DNA of 64,000 nucleotides from positions 1-64,000 of the forward strand of contig JAHJIJ010000008.1 of assembly GCA_018823325.1 (NCBI GenBank). The letters run 5' to 3'. The notes beneath the pieces are model-generated. The model was not told the origin of the DNA. It saw only the letters and a list, made by a program, of their open reading frames with translations, and ran no database searches. Shown in pieces: positions 1 through 8,390 of this stretch. Each line of letters starts with the position of its first letter. Position 1 is the stretch's first letter. This stretch comes from Alphaproteobacteria bacterium (GTDB lineage: Bacteria; Pseudomonadota; Alphaproteobacteria; Sphingomonadales; Sphingomonadaceae). Both the position numbers and the translations under genes were made by a program.

Positions 1-171
1 ACCCGCCCGTCAAACCCGCAAGCCTCTCGATCCACCGCGATGAAATAGACGCGACGGACGCGCTCGGCCCGCTCGAACCTAAACAGCCGCCGAAAACCGG
101 ATCGAACCGGTCAGCACGCAATCATGAATAAGAGAGGCTAGGATTCCACATCCTCCACATATCATGCCCCC
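1..171. other. Window edge, no gene supported
   Basis: This is the stretch between the window edge and the stop of the first aldehyde dehydrogenase. I see no coding frame with recognisable protein character and no clear hairpin with a T tract. It may hold the 3' untranslated region of the leftward gene and the end of something outside the window. Confidence 0.4.
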
Positions 172-1635
172 TCACCCCGTCGGCCGGCTCACCACCTGCA
201 GCTCCTGATACGCCCGTATCCCCAGCACGCCATGCTCGCGGCCGTAGCCGGACTCCTTCATGCCGCCGAAGGGCACGTCTGACTCATTGAGGCCGTGGCG
301 GTTGATCCAGACGGTGCCGGCCATCAGCTGCCCGGCGACGGCGCGGGCGCGGGTTTCGTCCGTGCTCCAGACGGAGGCGCCGAGGCCGAAGCGGGTGGCG
401 TTGGCGCGCTGCACGGCTTCATCCTCGCTGGTGAAGCTGAGCACGGGCATGACCGGGCCGAACTGCTCCTCGCAGACCAAAGGCACGGTCTCGTCCAGCC
501 CGGCGATGATGGTCGGCTCGATGAAATAGCCCCCCTCGCCATGCTCCCCGCCGCGCACGCTGCCGCCGGTCAGCACCTCTGCACCGGGGCGGGCGACGGC
601 GTCTTCCAGATAGGCCTTCACCTTCTCATATTGCGGCCGGTTCTGGATCGGCCCCATGTCCATGCCGGGCTCGCTGCCGGGGCCAACCCTGAGCGCGCTC
701 ACCTTCTCCACCAGCTTCTCGAGGAAGGGCGCGCGCACCTGCTCATCCACATAGACGCGCTTGATGGCCATGCAGATCTGCCCGCAATTGTAGAAGCCGC
801 TGCGCGCGATGCCGGCGGCGGCCTTATCCAGATCCGCATCGGCCAGCACCAGCGTCGCATCATTGCCGCCCAGCTCCAGCGTGATGCGCTTGAGCGTGGC
901 GGCGGCGCTGGCCATCACCTTCTTGCCGGTGGCGACCGAGCCGGTGAAGCTGATCTTGTCGATCCCCTCATGCGCGGTCATCCAGGCGCCGAGGTCATTG
1001 CCGCCGGCGAGGACGTTCATCACGCCGGCGGGCAGCACATCCGCCGCGAGCCCGCTCACCGCCAGCGTGGTGAGCGGCGTGTAGGGCGAGGGCTTCAGGA
1101 TCAGCGTGTTGCCGGTGTAGAGCGCCTGCGCGACCTTGTGCATGGCGAGCGCGATGGGGAAATTCCACGGCGCGATGGCGCCGACGACGCCCAAGGGGTG
1201 ATAGCGCAGCTCCACCTTGCCGCGCGCATCGTCCCGCAGCACCTCATCGCCGATCTCCAGCGCGGCGAGTTGCTTCATGTGATGCGCGGCGACGGTCAGC
1301 TCCATGCGCGCCTGCTCGATGGGCTTGCCATGCTCGCGGGTGAGCAAGGGGGCGAGGCGATCGGCAGCGGCGGCGATGTTGTCGGCGAGCGCGTGGACGA
1401 GCGCGCGGCGATCCTCCGGGGTGCGCGCGGCCCAGGCCGGGAAGGCCGCGCGGGCGGCGGCGACGACGGCATCGAGATCGGCCTGCGAGGCCTCCGGGCA
1501 GAGCGCGAAGGGGCGGCCGGTGGCGGGATCGATCACCGCGAAGCTGGCATTGCCCTGGATGAGCTTGCCGCCGATGAGATGGGCGTTGGCGCCCTCCACC
1601 ATCTCCAGCCGCTCCAGCACTGTTCCCTCGCCCAT
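172..1635 (-). CDS. NAD(P)-dependent aldehyde dehydrogenase
   Basis: A cytosolic member of the aldehyde dehydrogenase superfamily that oxidises an aldehyde to its acid; the substrate is unknown. The 487-residue length is usual. The nucleophile Cys lies in an NCGQICM motif near residue 285 and the general base Glu in LELGGND near residue 255; the cofactor-binding PWNFP segment is also present. I chose the ATG at 1635 because AGGAG sits seven bases upstream; a longer frame to 1668 lacks this. It lies downstream of the marR gene in the same direction, with a GTTGT/ACAAC inverted repeat just upstream (1676-1693), which suggests MarR control. It closely resembles the aldehyde dehydrogenase at 29085-30542: both share CMAIKRV and the W(I/V)NRHG C-terminal motif. 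Confidence 0.93.
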   Translation of the reverse strand: MGEGTVLERLEMVEGANAHLIGGKLIQGNASFAVIDPATGRPFALCPEASQADLDAVVAAARAAFPAWAARTPEDRRALVHALADNIAAAADRLAPLLTREHGKPIEQARMELTVAAHHMKQLAALEIGDEVLRDDARGKVELRYHPLGVVGAIAPWNFPIALAMHKVAQALYTGNTLILKPSPYTPLTTLAVSGLAADVLPAGVMNVLAGGNDLGAWMTAHEGIDKISFTGSVATGKKVMASAAATLKRITLELGGNDATLVLADADLDKAAAGIARSGFYNCGQICMAIKRVYVDEQVRAPFLEKLVEKVSALRVGPGSEPGMDMGPIQNRPQYEKVKAYLEDAVARPGAEVLTGGSVRGGEHGEGGYFIEPTIIAGLDETVPLVCEEQFGPVMPVLSFTSEDEAVQRANATRFGLGASVWSTDETRARAVAGQLMAGTVWINRHGLNESDVPFGGMKESGYGREHGVLGIRAYQELQVVSRPTG

Positions 1636-1675
1636 CCATCGTCTCCTGACTCGTTTGCGCAGGAGCATGGATATT

Positions 1676-1693
1676 GTTGTTTGAATCTACAAC
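1676..1693. promoter_or_regulatory. Putative MarR operator upstream of aldehyde dehydrogenase
   Basis: An inverted repeat with GTTGT and ACAAC arms separated by eight bases lies about 40 bases upstream of the aldehyde dehydrogenase start. Its arms match the perfect palindromes at 2464-2478 and 16731-16745. Read on the minus strand it contains TTGTAGATTCA, which nearly repeats TTGTAGACTCA in the element at 15250-15270. Binding by the nearby MarR protein is inference. Confidence 0.45.
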
Positions 1694-1732
1694 CCGAAAA
1701 GCGCGTGGCGGGCGCGGCGGGGCGCGCGCGCC

Positions 1733-2359
1733 TTACGGATTGTCGGCGAGATAGCGGCCGAGCATGTCGTGCAGCTTCTGCGCGAAGGCGCGATCGAGCA
1801 CCATCGGGGCATCGGGCGCGCTCTCGCTCGCGGGGGGCGGCGGGGTCTCGCGGCGGGGGACGTTGCCGAGCGCGTCGACATCCTCCACCACGCCGCTCAC
1901 GCGCTTGAGTTGCTGGTCGAGCCCGGCAAGGAAGCTCAGGAAATCATCGACTTGCTTGCGGGTGAAGGGCATCTGCAGCACCTCATTGAGTCGCAGCGCG
2001 AGGGCATAGGTCTGCTCGTGCACGGTCTTGCCATGATCGGTGAGCTGCAGCAGCACAGAGCGGCTGTCCGACGGATTGGCCAGCTTCTCGATGATGCCGC
2101 GCTCGACCAGCGAGGAGACGACGCGGCTGGCATAGCTCTTCTCAAGATGCGCATCCGCCGCGACCTGCTTGAAGGAGACCGAGCCGTAACTGGCGGTGAT
2201 GCCGATCACGCGGCATTCCGGCAGCGAGAGCCCCAGGTGCCGGCGATAATATTCCTCGGAAATCCCTTCGGAAAAGCGCGCCACCATATGGAGGCGGAAG
2301 GTCATCAGGTTGCGGAAGCTCGGCCGATCCACCGATGCGCCGGCCTTCTTTCTGGCCAC
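1733..2359 (-). CDS. MarR-family transcriptional regulator
   Basis: A winged-helix DNA-binding regulator, probably a ligand-responsive repressor of the surrounding aromatic catabolic genes. The central part (about residues 45-150) has MarR features: a helix-turn-helix with VSFKQVAADAHLEKSYASR and a wing ending in DSRSVLLQLTDHG. At 208 residues it is longer than the usual 140-170, owing to a C-terminal Pro/Ala/Glu-rich tail and a short basic N-terminus. The start is GTG (codon at 2359-2357). It is divergent from the Rieske oxygenase gene at 2552, and the intergenic region holds a perfect GTTGTC-TAT-GACAAC palindrome, the expected type of autoregulatory operator. The ligand is unknown. Confidence 0.88.
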   Translation of the reverse strand: MARKKAGASVDRPSFRNLMTFRLHMVARFSEGISEEYYRRHLGLSLPECRVIGITASYGSVSFKQVAADAHLEKSYASRVVSSLVERGIIEKLANPSDSRSVLLQLTDHGKTVHEQTYALALRLNEVLQMPFTRKQVDDFLSFLAGLDQQLKRVSGVVEDVDALGNVPRRETPPPPASESAPDAPMVLDRAFAQKLHDMLGRYLADNP

Positions 2360-2463
2360 AGAACAGATCCCCCTACATCACGAACGGGCGAGTATAGGGG
2401 AATCCCGCAACCCCGCACAACAAAAAGGACCCGCCACACGCAAACACGCCCTTGACGCACTTT

Positions 2464-2478
2464 GTTGTCTATGACAAC
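2464..2478. promoter_or_regulatory. Perfect 15-bp palindrome, predicted MarR operator
   Basis: GTTGTC-TAT-GACAAC is a perfect inverted repeat in the divergent promoter region between marR (start 2359) and the Rieske gene (start 2552). It lies just downstream of a TTGACG sequence (2452-2457) that could be a -35 box. Related arms recur at 1676, 15250 and 16731, all upstream of module A genes. The position and symmetry are seen; protein binding is inferred. Confidence 0.55.
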
Positions 2479-2551
2479 GATTTGCCAAAGACGACATGAG
2501 TCCGTGGGGCAGATCACGGATTCCCGGCAGATGACCAAGGAGGGATGCGCC

Positions 2552-3826
2552 ATGCTGTCTGCAGAACAGAATGAAAAGCTGGCCCGCGTCGGCCCCGGCA
2601 CGCCAATGGGCGAGCTGCTGCGCCGCTACTGGCACCCCATCGCCGGCGAAAGCGAGTTCGAGACACGCGCCACCAAGCCGGTGCGGATCATGGGCGAGAA
2701 CCTGGTGCTCTACAAGGATCTCTCCGGCAATTTCGGCCTGATGGACCGCCATTGCCCCCACCGCCGCGCCGACATGGCCTGCGGCATGGTCGAGCCCGAC
2801 GGGCTGCGCTGCAGCTATCATGGCTGGATGTTCAACGCGCAGGGCGCCTGCACCGAGCAACCCTTTGAGGATACCGCCAATCCGCAGGGGCGCTACAAGG
2901 ACAAGGTGACGATCAAGGCCTATCCGGTCCGCGCCCATGCCGGGCTGCTCTGGGCCTATATGGGCCCCCTCCCCGCGCCCGAGCTGCCGGACTGGGAGCC
3001 CTTCTCGTGGAAGAACGGCTTCCGCCAGATCGTCATCTCCGAGCTGCCGTGCAACTGGCTGCAGGGGCAGGAAAACTCGATGGACCCGATCCATTTCGAG
3101 TGGATGCACGCCAACTGGAGCAAGCGCCTGCGCGGCGAGACCGGCCCCTATGGCCCCAAGCACCTCAAGATCGACTTTCGCGAATATGATTATGGCTTCA
3201 CCTACAACCGCATCCGCGAGGATACCGACGAGACCAATCCGCTGTGGACCATCGGCCGCGCGTGCCTGTGGCCCAATGCGATGTTCACCGGCGACCATTT
3301 CGAATATCGCGTGCCCATCGACGATGAGACGATGATGAGCGTCGGCTGGTTCTTCACCCGCGTGCCGCGCGATGCCGAGCCTTATGTGCAGGAGTCCATC
3401 CCGGTCTGGTACGGCCCGATCAAGGACGAACGCGGCGAGTGGATCACCAGCCATGTGATGAACCAGGATTTCGTCGCCTGGATCGGCCAGGGCACCATCT
3501 CGGACCGCACGCAGGAGCATCTGGGCCTCAGCGACAAGGGCATCGGCCTGATGCGCCGCCAGTTCCTGCGCGATATGGAGCGGATCAAAGGGGGCGAGGA
3601 CCCCAAGGCGATCATCCGCGATCCCGCAATCAACAAGGCGATTCCCTTGCCGACCATCCACCGCGACGCCGTGATGGAAGGCATGACCGCCGAGGAAATC
3701 GAAGCCGGCGGCGCGCTGCACCTCAAGCGCTTCATCTTCCAATATGGCCAGCCCGCGCATGTGCTGAAGATGCAGCAGGAGGCGATGCGCATCAGCCAGG
3801 ACAATAAGGGCTACGTCGACGCCTGA
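2552..3826 (+). CDS. Rieske non-heme iron oxygenase, large subunit
   Basis: The oxygenase component of a Rieske-type aromatic ring hydroxylase or O-demethylase of the phthalate dioxygenase/LigX-like branch. The Rieske [2Fe-2S] ligands are Cys68 and His70 (CPH) and Cys87 and His90 (CSYH). The mononuclear iron site follows in MDPIHFEWMH, with His181 and His186 and bridging Asp178. The ATG at 2552 is chosen because AAGGAGGG lies seven bases upstream; a frame extending to 2462 would run through the operator. The protein has 424 residues, normal for the family. No ferredoxin or reductase gene is nearby, so electron transfer must come from elsewhere. It is probably controlled by the divergent MarR gene. 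The substrate is unknown; an aromatic acid or methoxy-aromatic is likely. Confidence 0.92.
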   Translation: MLSAEQNEKLARVGPGTPMGELLRRYWHPIAGESEFETRATKPVRIMGENLVLYKDLSGNFGLMDRHCPHRRADMACGMVEPDGLRCSYHGWMFNAQGACTEQPFEDTANPQGRYKDKVTIKAYPVRAHAGLLWAYMGPLPAPELPDWEPFSWKNGFRQIVISELPCNWLQGQENSMDPIHFEWMHANWSKRLRGETGPYGPKHLKIDFREYDYGFTYNRIREDTDETNPLWTIGRACLWPNAMFTGDHFEYRVPIDDETMMSVGWFFTRVPRDAEPYVQESIPVWYGPIKDERGEWITSHVMNQDFVAWIGQGTISDRTQEHLGLSDKGIGLMRRQFLRDMERIKGGEDPKAIIRDPAINKAIPLPTIHRDAVMEGMTAEEIEAGGALHLKRFIFQYGQPAHVLKMQQEAMRISQDNKGYVDA

Positions 3827-3840
3827 GCGCGGCGCAGGTT

Positions 3841-3907
3841 TTGCAACGGATCAGCCGACCTCTCTCGGCAACCAACTGGCCCGGCTGGAGCGATCTGGCC
3901 GGGTTTT
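3841..3907 (+). repeat. Two-hairpin terminator-like repeat, copy 1
   Basis: Fifteen bases after the Rieske stop codon lies a repeated element. It begins ACGGATCAGCC, forms a small hairpin (GCCGA/TCGGC), then a strong hairpin with CCCGGC/GCCGGG arms, followed by GGGTTTTT. The second hairpin with its T tract fits a rho-independent terminator. Near-identical copies occur at 6631 and 9519 in the same orientation. Confidence 0.75.
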
Positions 3908-4248
3908 TGTTGGGAGTCAGCTCGGCTGATGGTGCCGCTGGTGAAGGTACACAGCTCCCGGCCTCCTAGCCGGTGCGGTCAGGACGACATCAAGGAACAA
4001 GCATCAGCCGCGCCAAGCGCCCGGCCGGACAAATCCTCAAAAAGGTAAACAAAATATAAATATGACATCTGCCCGATCATGAAATCATAAAATGCCTGAC
4101 CATCAAGTTGATCTTCTTCACGCCAATAAATTAATCTTTCATTTACGAAGTGTGACCTTCCGGCACGCAATATTAGTTATATAACTTTCGACGAATTCTA
4201 ACAGTTCAGCTGTTCTGATAAAGAAACAACCTTCTAGAGATTGCACCC
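3908..4248. other. AT-richer intergenic region before tad-like genes
   Basis: This stretch is markedly more AT-rich than its surroundings, with runs such as AAACAAAATATAAATATG and ATAAATTAATC. No reading frame here looks like a protein. It probably carries the promoter for the TadE-like gene at 4249, but I cannot fix -35/-10 boxes. The base composition is compatible with acquired DNA. Confidence 0.4.
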
Positions 4249-4800
4249 TTGGAAGGTTTTGTGTTGGAGATGTTTGGGCTTGATGTTTTAAGGAGGCCAC
4301 CCGCCTGCGTCGGCGGGACAGACCGCATCGCCCCCCACTTCTCACGCAGCTTGCGCCGTCTGGCGACCGACACCGAAGGCGTGGCGCTTGTCGAGATGGC
4401 CTTCGTGGCCCCCATTCTGGCGGTGCTCTTTCTCGGCCTTGTGGACGTCGCTCTCTACGCTGCGCACAAAATACAAGCGCAACAGGCGATCAATCGCGGG
4501 CTCGAAATGGCCATGATGGCCGGTGCTTCCGTCTCTGTTTCGGACATTCGCGAGCAATCGGCACTGCAGGCGGGCGTATCGGTCGACGAGATCACCGTAT
4601 CCCCCACGCTCGAATGCGCCGGCGTTGTGACAGACTGGGACGCCACCTGCGCAAGCGGCGAAGAAACCGCGCGCTACTTTCAGATTGATATCTCCACCGC
4701 ATTCGCGCCGACGTTCATTTTTGGAACCGTCGCGAAAGCCCTCATGAGCACCGACGGGACAATACCGGTCGAAGCCTCGGGAGTCATTCGGATCCAATGA
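4249..4800 (+). CDS. TadE-like pseudopilin / Flp-pilus assembly protein
   Basis: A predicted inner-membrane-anchored, periplasmic minor pilin-like protein of the Tad (tight adherence) type. About residues 42-65 form the TadE motif: a basic stretch (SLRRLATD), then EGVALVEMAFVAPILAVLF, a single hydrophobic helix with the conserved Glu and Pro. The rest is a soluble domain with an isolated Cys pair. The frame opens with TTG at 4249; GTG at 4261 and ATG at 4270 are alternative starts and I cannot decide between them. It overlaps the next gene by four bases (ATGA), so the three tad-like genes are one operon. No secretion ATPase or secretin gene is in the window. Confidence 0.75.
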   Translation: MEGFVLEMFGLDVLRRPPACVGGTDRIAPHFSRSLRRLATDTEGVALVEMAFVAPILAVLFLGLVDVALYAAHKIQAQQAINRGLEMAMMAGASVSVSDIREQSALQAGVSVDEITVSPTLECAGVVTDWDATCASGEETARYFQIDISTAFAPTFIFGTVAKALMSTDGTIPVEASGVIRIQ

Positions 4801-5204
4801 CGCGACTGCTTCAGCAATTACGCCAGCTACGCGCGAGCACCAGGGGAGCATCGGCACTCGAGTTTGCCCTGGTGGCTCCGGTGCTTTTGATGCTTCTGAT
4901 GGGAATCACCCAACTGGGCGTCCTGTTTTTCGCTCAGGCCGGTCTGAAAAGCGCGGTCGAGGAGGCAGCCCGCTTCGCCACATTGTGGCCCACCCCCAAC
5001 CAGTCCCAGATCGAGCAGCGCATTCAGACCCGTCGCTTTGGGATGGACCCGGCAAACATCGTGGGCCCCACGGTCACGTTCAGCGCAAATCAGGCGCCCA
5101 ATTTCGTGACGATTTCCATGAGTTACAGAATCACCCTCAATTATGTTTTCGATAAAAAGACGCTGATCCTCAGTGAATCCAGACGCGCATACGTCGCCAA
5201 TTAA
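4797..5204 (+). CDS. TadE-family pilus assembly protein
   Basis: A small 135-residue TadE-family protein, the second gene of the operon. The N-terminal region has TRGASALEFALVAPVLLML, the classic TadE membrane helix with Glu and Pro at the usual positions (about residues 18-40), followed by a pilin-like stalk helix (LKSAVEEAARFATL) and a beta-rich C-terminus. In Tad systems such proteins are cut by a prepilin peptidase and act as pseudopilins. Its start overlaps the stop of the upstream gene, and 12 bases separate it from the next. Confidence 0.85.
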   Translation: MTRLLQQLRQLRASTRGASALEFALVAPVLLMLLMGITQLGVLFFAQAGLKSAVEEAARFATLWPTPNQSQIEQRIQTRRFGMDPANIVGPTVTFSANQAPNFVTISMSYRITLNYVFDKKTLILSESRRAYVAN

Positions 5205-5216
5205 AGGATAGGGCTG

Positions 5217-6557
5217 ATGAAGATCCGTTCGATACTTTCCCGAATCCGCTCACTCGCCAGTGACAGGCGCGGCAATGTATTGATGCTGACCGCACTGGCC
5301 CTGCCCGTGGTCATTGGTGCAACGGGACTTGGCGTTCATACCTTGCAGCTCTCGCTCACGAAGCGGCAGCTTCAGCGGCAGGCAGATTCGGCAGCGTTGG
5401 CAGGCGCTCATTCGCTCTATCAAGGGCTTGGCAACAGCGCAGCGGTTGCTGCAGCCGACCGGTCCCTTGAACAAAACGGCATGCAGACGAGCGCGTTACC
5501 GACCCTCACACCGGAGCCCTTTACCGGGTCCGACGGCACATCCTATCATCAAACCATGTTGGTGAGCGTCGCGGTCCCCGTCCCGACGCCCTTCATGGCC
5601 ATATTCGGAAATAGCTCCAGCACAGTTGTGGCCCAGGCACGCGCCGCCGTCGTAAGAGACGGCAATTTCTGCTACTTGGCGCTTGAAGAGGCTGAAGCGA
5701 CGGGCGTACGCTTTCAGGGCAATACCAACCTCGACCTCGGATGTGGCGTCGCGACCAACGCGAAAGGCGCGTCTGCTGTCGTAGCCGGCGGCAGCGCCTT
5801 TGTGCGCGCATCGCCCATCGCGGCAATGGGTGCAGTCCCTCCCGCCACCAATTACGCGCAGGGCACCGTGCTTTTGCCCAACTATACGCACGTGAACGAC
5901 CCGTTTTCCGATAGAGACCTGAATCCGGAAAGTGAGGACGTATCGAACAACGCGTGCAAGAACGGCAATAGCTGGAAAACAATCAACGTTCCGTCCGGGG
6001 TAACGACGACCTCTGCCGAACTGATCGCTACCACAGGCGTTGGCGGACCGGGGTGCTACGGCACGATCAGCGTATCGGGCACTTTGACGCTTTCGCCGGG
6101 AACATATTATCTGGGCAATGGTGCAAATAATGCGGGGTTGCAGGTCAATGCCCAGGGAAAACTGATCTGCCACGGGTGCACGTTCGTTCTGACCAGCACG
6201 ACGCCCAACAATCAAAACAGTTTTCCAAACATCAATGTCAATGCCAGCGCGGAACTGGATCTTTCCCCGTCGACCAGCGGAGATTATGAAGGCATAACAA
6301 TGTATCGGGACAGCAGAGCTGCCACGAGCAACCAATGCTGCACGATTAATGGCAACTCTTCTTCAAAACTGTCCGGAGCATTTTATTTTCCGGATGACGA
6401 GCTCACCTTCAACGGTACATCAGGAATGATCCTGAATTGCTTCCAGATGGTCGGCAAGCGATTGAAGTTCACCGGCAACTCCAACATTCTCAACAGCTGC
6501 ACGCCGCCGGGCGGCGAAGAGAAATGGGCATTCGATAAGGTGAGGCTGATCAGTTGA
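5217..6557 (+). CDS. TadG-like pilus assembly protein (N-terminal Tad domain)
   Basis: The third gene of the tad-like operon, 446 residues. The N-terminus has DRRGNVLMLTALALPVVIG followed by KRQLQRQADSAALAGAHSL, the putative TadG/TadE-like Tad domain (about residues 19-65): a membrane helix then a helix carrying the ADSAALAGA signature. The remainder is Ser/Thr/Asn-rich and beta-like, with several Cys (FCYLAL, CCTINGN), consistent with a secreted or surface domain. It lacks the long von Willebrand A domain of full TadG proteins. GGATAG lies just before the ATG. The three proteins may form a pilus tip or minor pilin set. Confidence 0.8.
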   Translation: MKIRSILSRIRSLASDRRGNVLMLTALALPVVIGATGLGVHTLQLSLTKRQLQRQADSAALAGAHSLYQGLGNSAAVAAADRSLEQNGMQTSALPTLTPEPFTGSDGTSYHQTMLVSVAVPVPTPFMAIFGNSSSTVVAQARAAVVRDGNFCYLALEEAEATGVRFQGNTNLDLGCGVATNAKGASAVVAGGSAFVRASPIAAMGAVPPATNYAQGTVLLPNYTHVNDPFSDRDLNPESEDVSNNACKNGNSWKTINVPSGVTTTSAELIATTGVGGPGCYGTISVSGTLTLSPGTYYLGNGANNAGLQVNAQGKLICHGCTFVLTSTTPNNQNSFPNINVNASAELDLSPSTSGDYEGITMYRDSRAATSNQCCTINGNSSSKLSGAFYFPDDELTFNGTSGMILNCFQMVGKRLKFTGNSNILNSCTPPGGEEKWAFDKVRLIS

Positions 6558-6630
6558 TGCGCTGCGATAGCCCATCACCCAGGACCGCTCACGCCGAACG
6601 ATCGAAGACATAAAGGCGCGAGGCTCTCTC

Positions 6631-6697
6631 GACGGATTTGCCGACCTCGCTCGGCAATATGAACTGGCCCGGCTGGAGCGATCTGGCCGGGCTTTTT
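6631..6697 (+). repeat. Two-hairpin terminator-like repeat, copy 2
   Basis: About 70 bases after the TadG-like stop is the second copy of the repeat: GACGGATTTGCC, a GCCGA/TCGGC hairpin, then GCCCGGC/GCCGGGC arms around TGGAGCGATCTG and a CTTTTT tail. This copy is the best terminator of the three, because the second stem has seven uninterrupted pairs and a T tract. Confidence 0.78.
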
Positions 6698-7403
6698 GCG
6701 CGACTCTACCGCAGAGTTCTGCCGCTCAAGCGCTTCCCCTCATCAACAAGCCCAGCATGCGCTTTTCGCCTGAACAGCTGCTGCCCGGCCTCCGGCAACG
6801 CCATCATTCTTCTTTGCTTTCTGCAATCAATAGCCATCGAATATAAAGACATCGTTATATAAAGAATTCTTTATATGATGGTTGACAGTCGCGCCGCGAT
6901 GATGTTGAAGGCCGTTGTCGAGGGTCCCTTCCGCAGATGACGGCGGGGCCAGGACGGGAAGCCGGTAGCGCGCTCTTTCAGACGCGGAGTCCGGCGCTGC
7001 ACTGCGCACCTGTGAGCGGGCCGCGGCGGTTTTGGATTGTGTCTCCTGGCTTTGCGACAAGGCCCGGGACCGCGCCAGCCCCCGCAACAGGCCGCAAGCC
7101 AGGAGACCGGCCTTCGACGCCATGACGTTCCTCGGGCGAGGGTTTCTCCGATGGATCGCGCCTGAACCACGGCCTCCGGCATCAGCGCCGGTCGGGCCTG
7201 GGTTTGCTCGCGCGGTTCACGTTTGGCCCTGCTGCCCGATCCAGGTTGGGAGATCGGTCGATGTTGTCACTCTTGCGCCAGATCGGGCGTCGCTCGGAGC
7301 GCGGACGGCGAATGCCCCTGCACCGCGGGCAATGACGCGCCCCGCCCGATCACCAGACCACAGCGCGCAGACCATTGCGCGAATGATATGGGAGACCCCG
7401 ATC
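6698..7403. other. Long leader region upstream of mesX
   Basis: About 700 bases separate the repeat copy from the mesX start. The first 180 bases are AT-rich and contain the palindrome at 6857-6876. The rest is GC-rich, with frames whose composition (runs of Pro, Arg, Ala) does not look like conserved protein. I looked for a SAM, SAH or cobalamin riboswitch signature and could not support one by eye. Confidence 0.4.
6857..6876. promoter_or_regulatory. Perfect 20-bp palindrome, predicted methionine-regulon operator
   Basis: ATATAAAGAATTCTTTATAT is a perfect 20-base palindrome. Its half-site ATATAAAGA also occurs as a direct repeat at 6841-6849, 16 bases (about 1.5 turns) away. From memory, this resembles operators of ArsR-family regulators of the methionine cycle that respond to S-adenosylhomocysteine; I could not check this. 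It would fit control of the mesX-mesD pair, although it lies more than 500 bases from the mesX start codon. Confidence 0.5.
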
Positions 7404-8390
7404 ATGACAGACAGGCTATTCGACTACCGCATTCACCGAACGGCATTTGACGAAGACTATTGCCCTGCCAGCAACACGCGCATCACCACCAACTTCGCCA
7501 ATCTCGCCCGGGGAACGAGCCGCCGCGAAAACCTCGCCAACGCTCTGCAGATGATCGACAACCGCTTCAACGCCTTGTCCTACTGGGACAATCCCAACGG
7601 CAGTCGTTACACGATCCAGCTCGGCATCATCTCCGTGGAGATGGTGATCGACGCCGAGGGGATCGGCGATTCCTTCCCGCTGATCGAGATGCTCGAGACC
7701 AGCATCGTGGACAAGGAGTCGAACAAGAAGATCGATGGCATCGTCGGCAACAACTTCTCGTCCTACATCCGGGATTATGATTTCAGCATCCTGCTGCCGG
7801 CCTGCAACAAGGATCGCGCCACCTTCTTTGCGCCGGAGAACTTCGGCGCGCTGCACGGCAATATCTTCAAGCATTTCATCCGGTCGGAGGCTTACAGAAA
7901 GCACTTCGCCAAGCCGCCGGTCATTTGCCTGAGCGTGTCGAGCAGCCGCACCTATCACCGGCGCACCAACCATCACCCCGTGCTCGGCGTCGAATATGAG
8001 CAGGACGATCTCTCCGCGACGGACCGCTATTTCGCAAAAATGGGCCTCGATGTCCGCTTCTTCATGCCCCGGAACAGCGTGGCGCCGCTCGCTTTCTATT
8101 TCACCGGCGATCTGCTCAATGATTACAGCAATCTTGAGCTGGCGAGCACCATCAGCACGATGGAGACGTTCCAGAAGATCTACCGACCGGAGATCTACAA
8201 CGCCAATTCCATCGCGGCCGAGCTTTACCGCCCGAGCCTGAAACATCAGGATTCCTCGCTCACCCGCATCGTCTACGATCGGGAGGAGCGCAGCAGGCTG
8301 GCGGTCGAGCAGGGCAAGTTCGCGCAGGAGCGCTTCATCAAGCCCTATCAGGACATTCTCGAGCAGTGGTCGGCTGCTTACCCCTTTTGA
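7404..8390 (+). CDS. mesX: DUF1852 protein, partner of core methionine synthase (MesX)
   Basis: A 328-residue DUF1852 protein. Published genetics on four families of folate-independent methionine synthases shows that the aerobic core synthase MesD needs a DUF1852 protein (MesX) and oxygen. MesX probably supplies or generates the methyl donor, but its chemistry is unresolved. The N-terminus (LFDYRIHRTAFDEDY) and the stretch DNPNGSRYTIQLGIISVEMV carry the family look. I took the ATG at 7404, with GGGAG upstream, instead of a frame open from 7032 whose first 120 residues look noncoding. The mesD gene follows 58 bases downstream, which is the main support for the call. No signal peptide or membrane segment is seen. 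Confidence 0.85.
   Translation: MTDRLFDYRIHRTAFDEDYCPASNTRITTNFANLARGTSRRENLANALQMIDNRFNALSYWDNPNGSRYTIQLGIISVEMVIDAEGIGDSFPLIEMLETSIVDKESNKKIDGIVGNNFSSYIRDYDFSILLPACNKDRATFFAPENFGALHGNIFKHFIRSEAYRKHFAKPPVICLSVSSSRTYHRRTNHHPVLGVEYEQDDLSATDRYFAKMGLDVRFFMPRNSVAPLAFYFTGDLLNDYSNLELASTISTMETFQKIYRPEIYNANSIAAELYRPSLKHQDSSLTRIVYDREERSRLAVEQGKFAQERFIKPYQDILEQWSAAYPF

Noticed and set aside
295..1908. Plus-strand open frame of 537 residues opposite the first aldehyde dehydrogenase
   Set aside because: It is an antisense shadow: Arg/Ala/His/Gly-rich, without any recognisable motif, and the minus-strand frame has catalytic residues.
3979..4170. Small 63-residue minus-strand frame in the AT-rich gap
   Set aside because: It resembles a short protein at first sight (membrane-like FMIGQMSYLYFVYLF) but has no ribosome site or conserved pattern, and it lies in a probable promoter region. 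Weak, not excluded.
7032..7403. N-terminal extension of MesX by 124 residues
   Set aside because: The extension is Pro/Arg/Ala-rich and differs in composition from the rest; the ATG at 7404 has a ribosome site and matches the start expected for DUF1852 proteins.
6698..7403. SAM/SAH or cobalamin riboswitch upstream of mesX
   Set aside because: No conserved riboswitch core could be aligned by eye; only the palindrome is supported.
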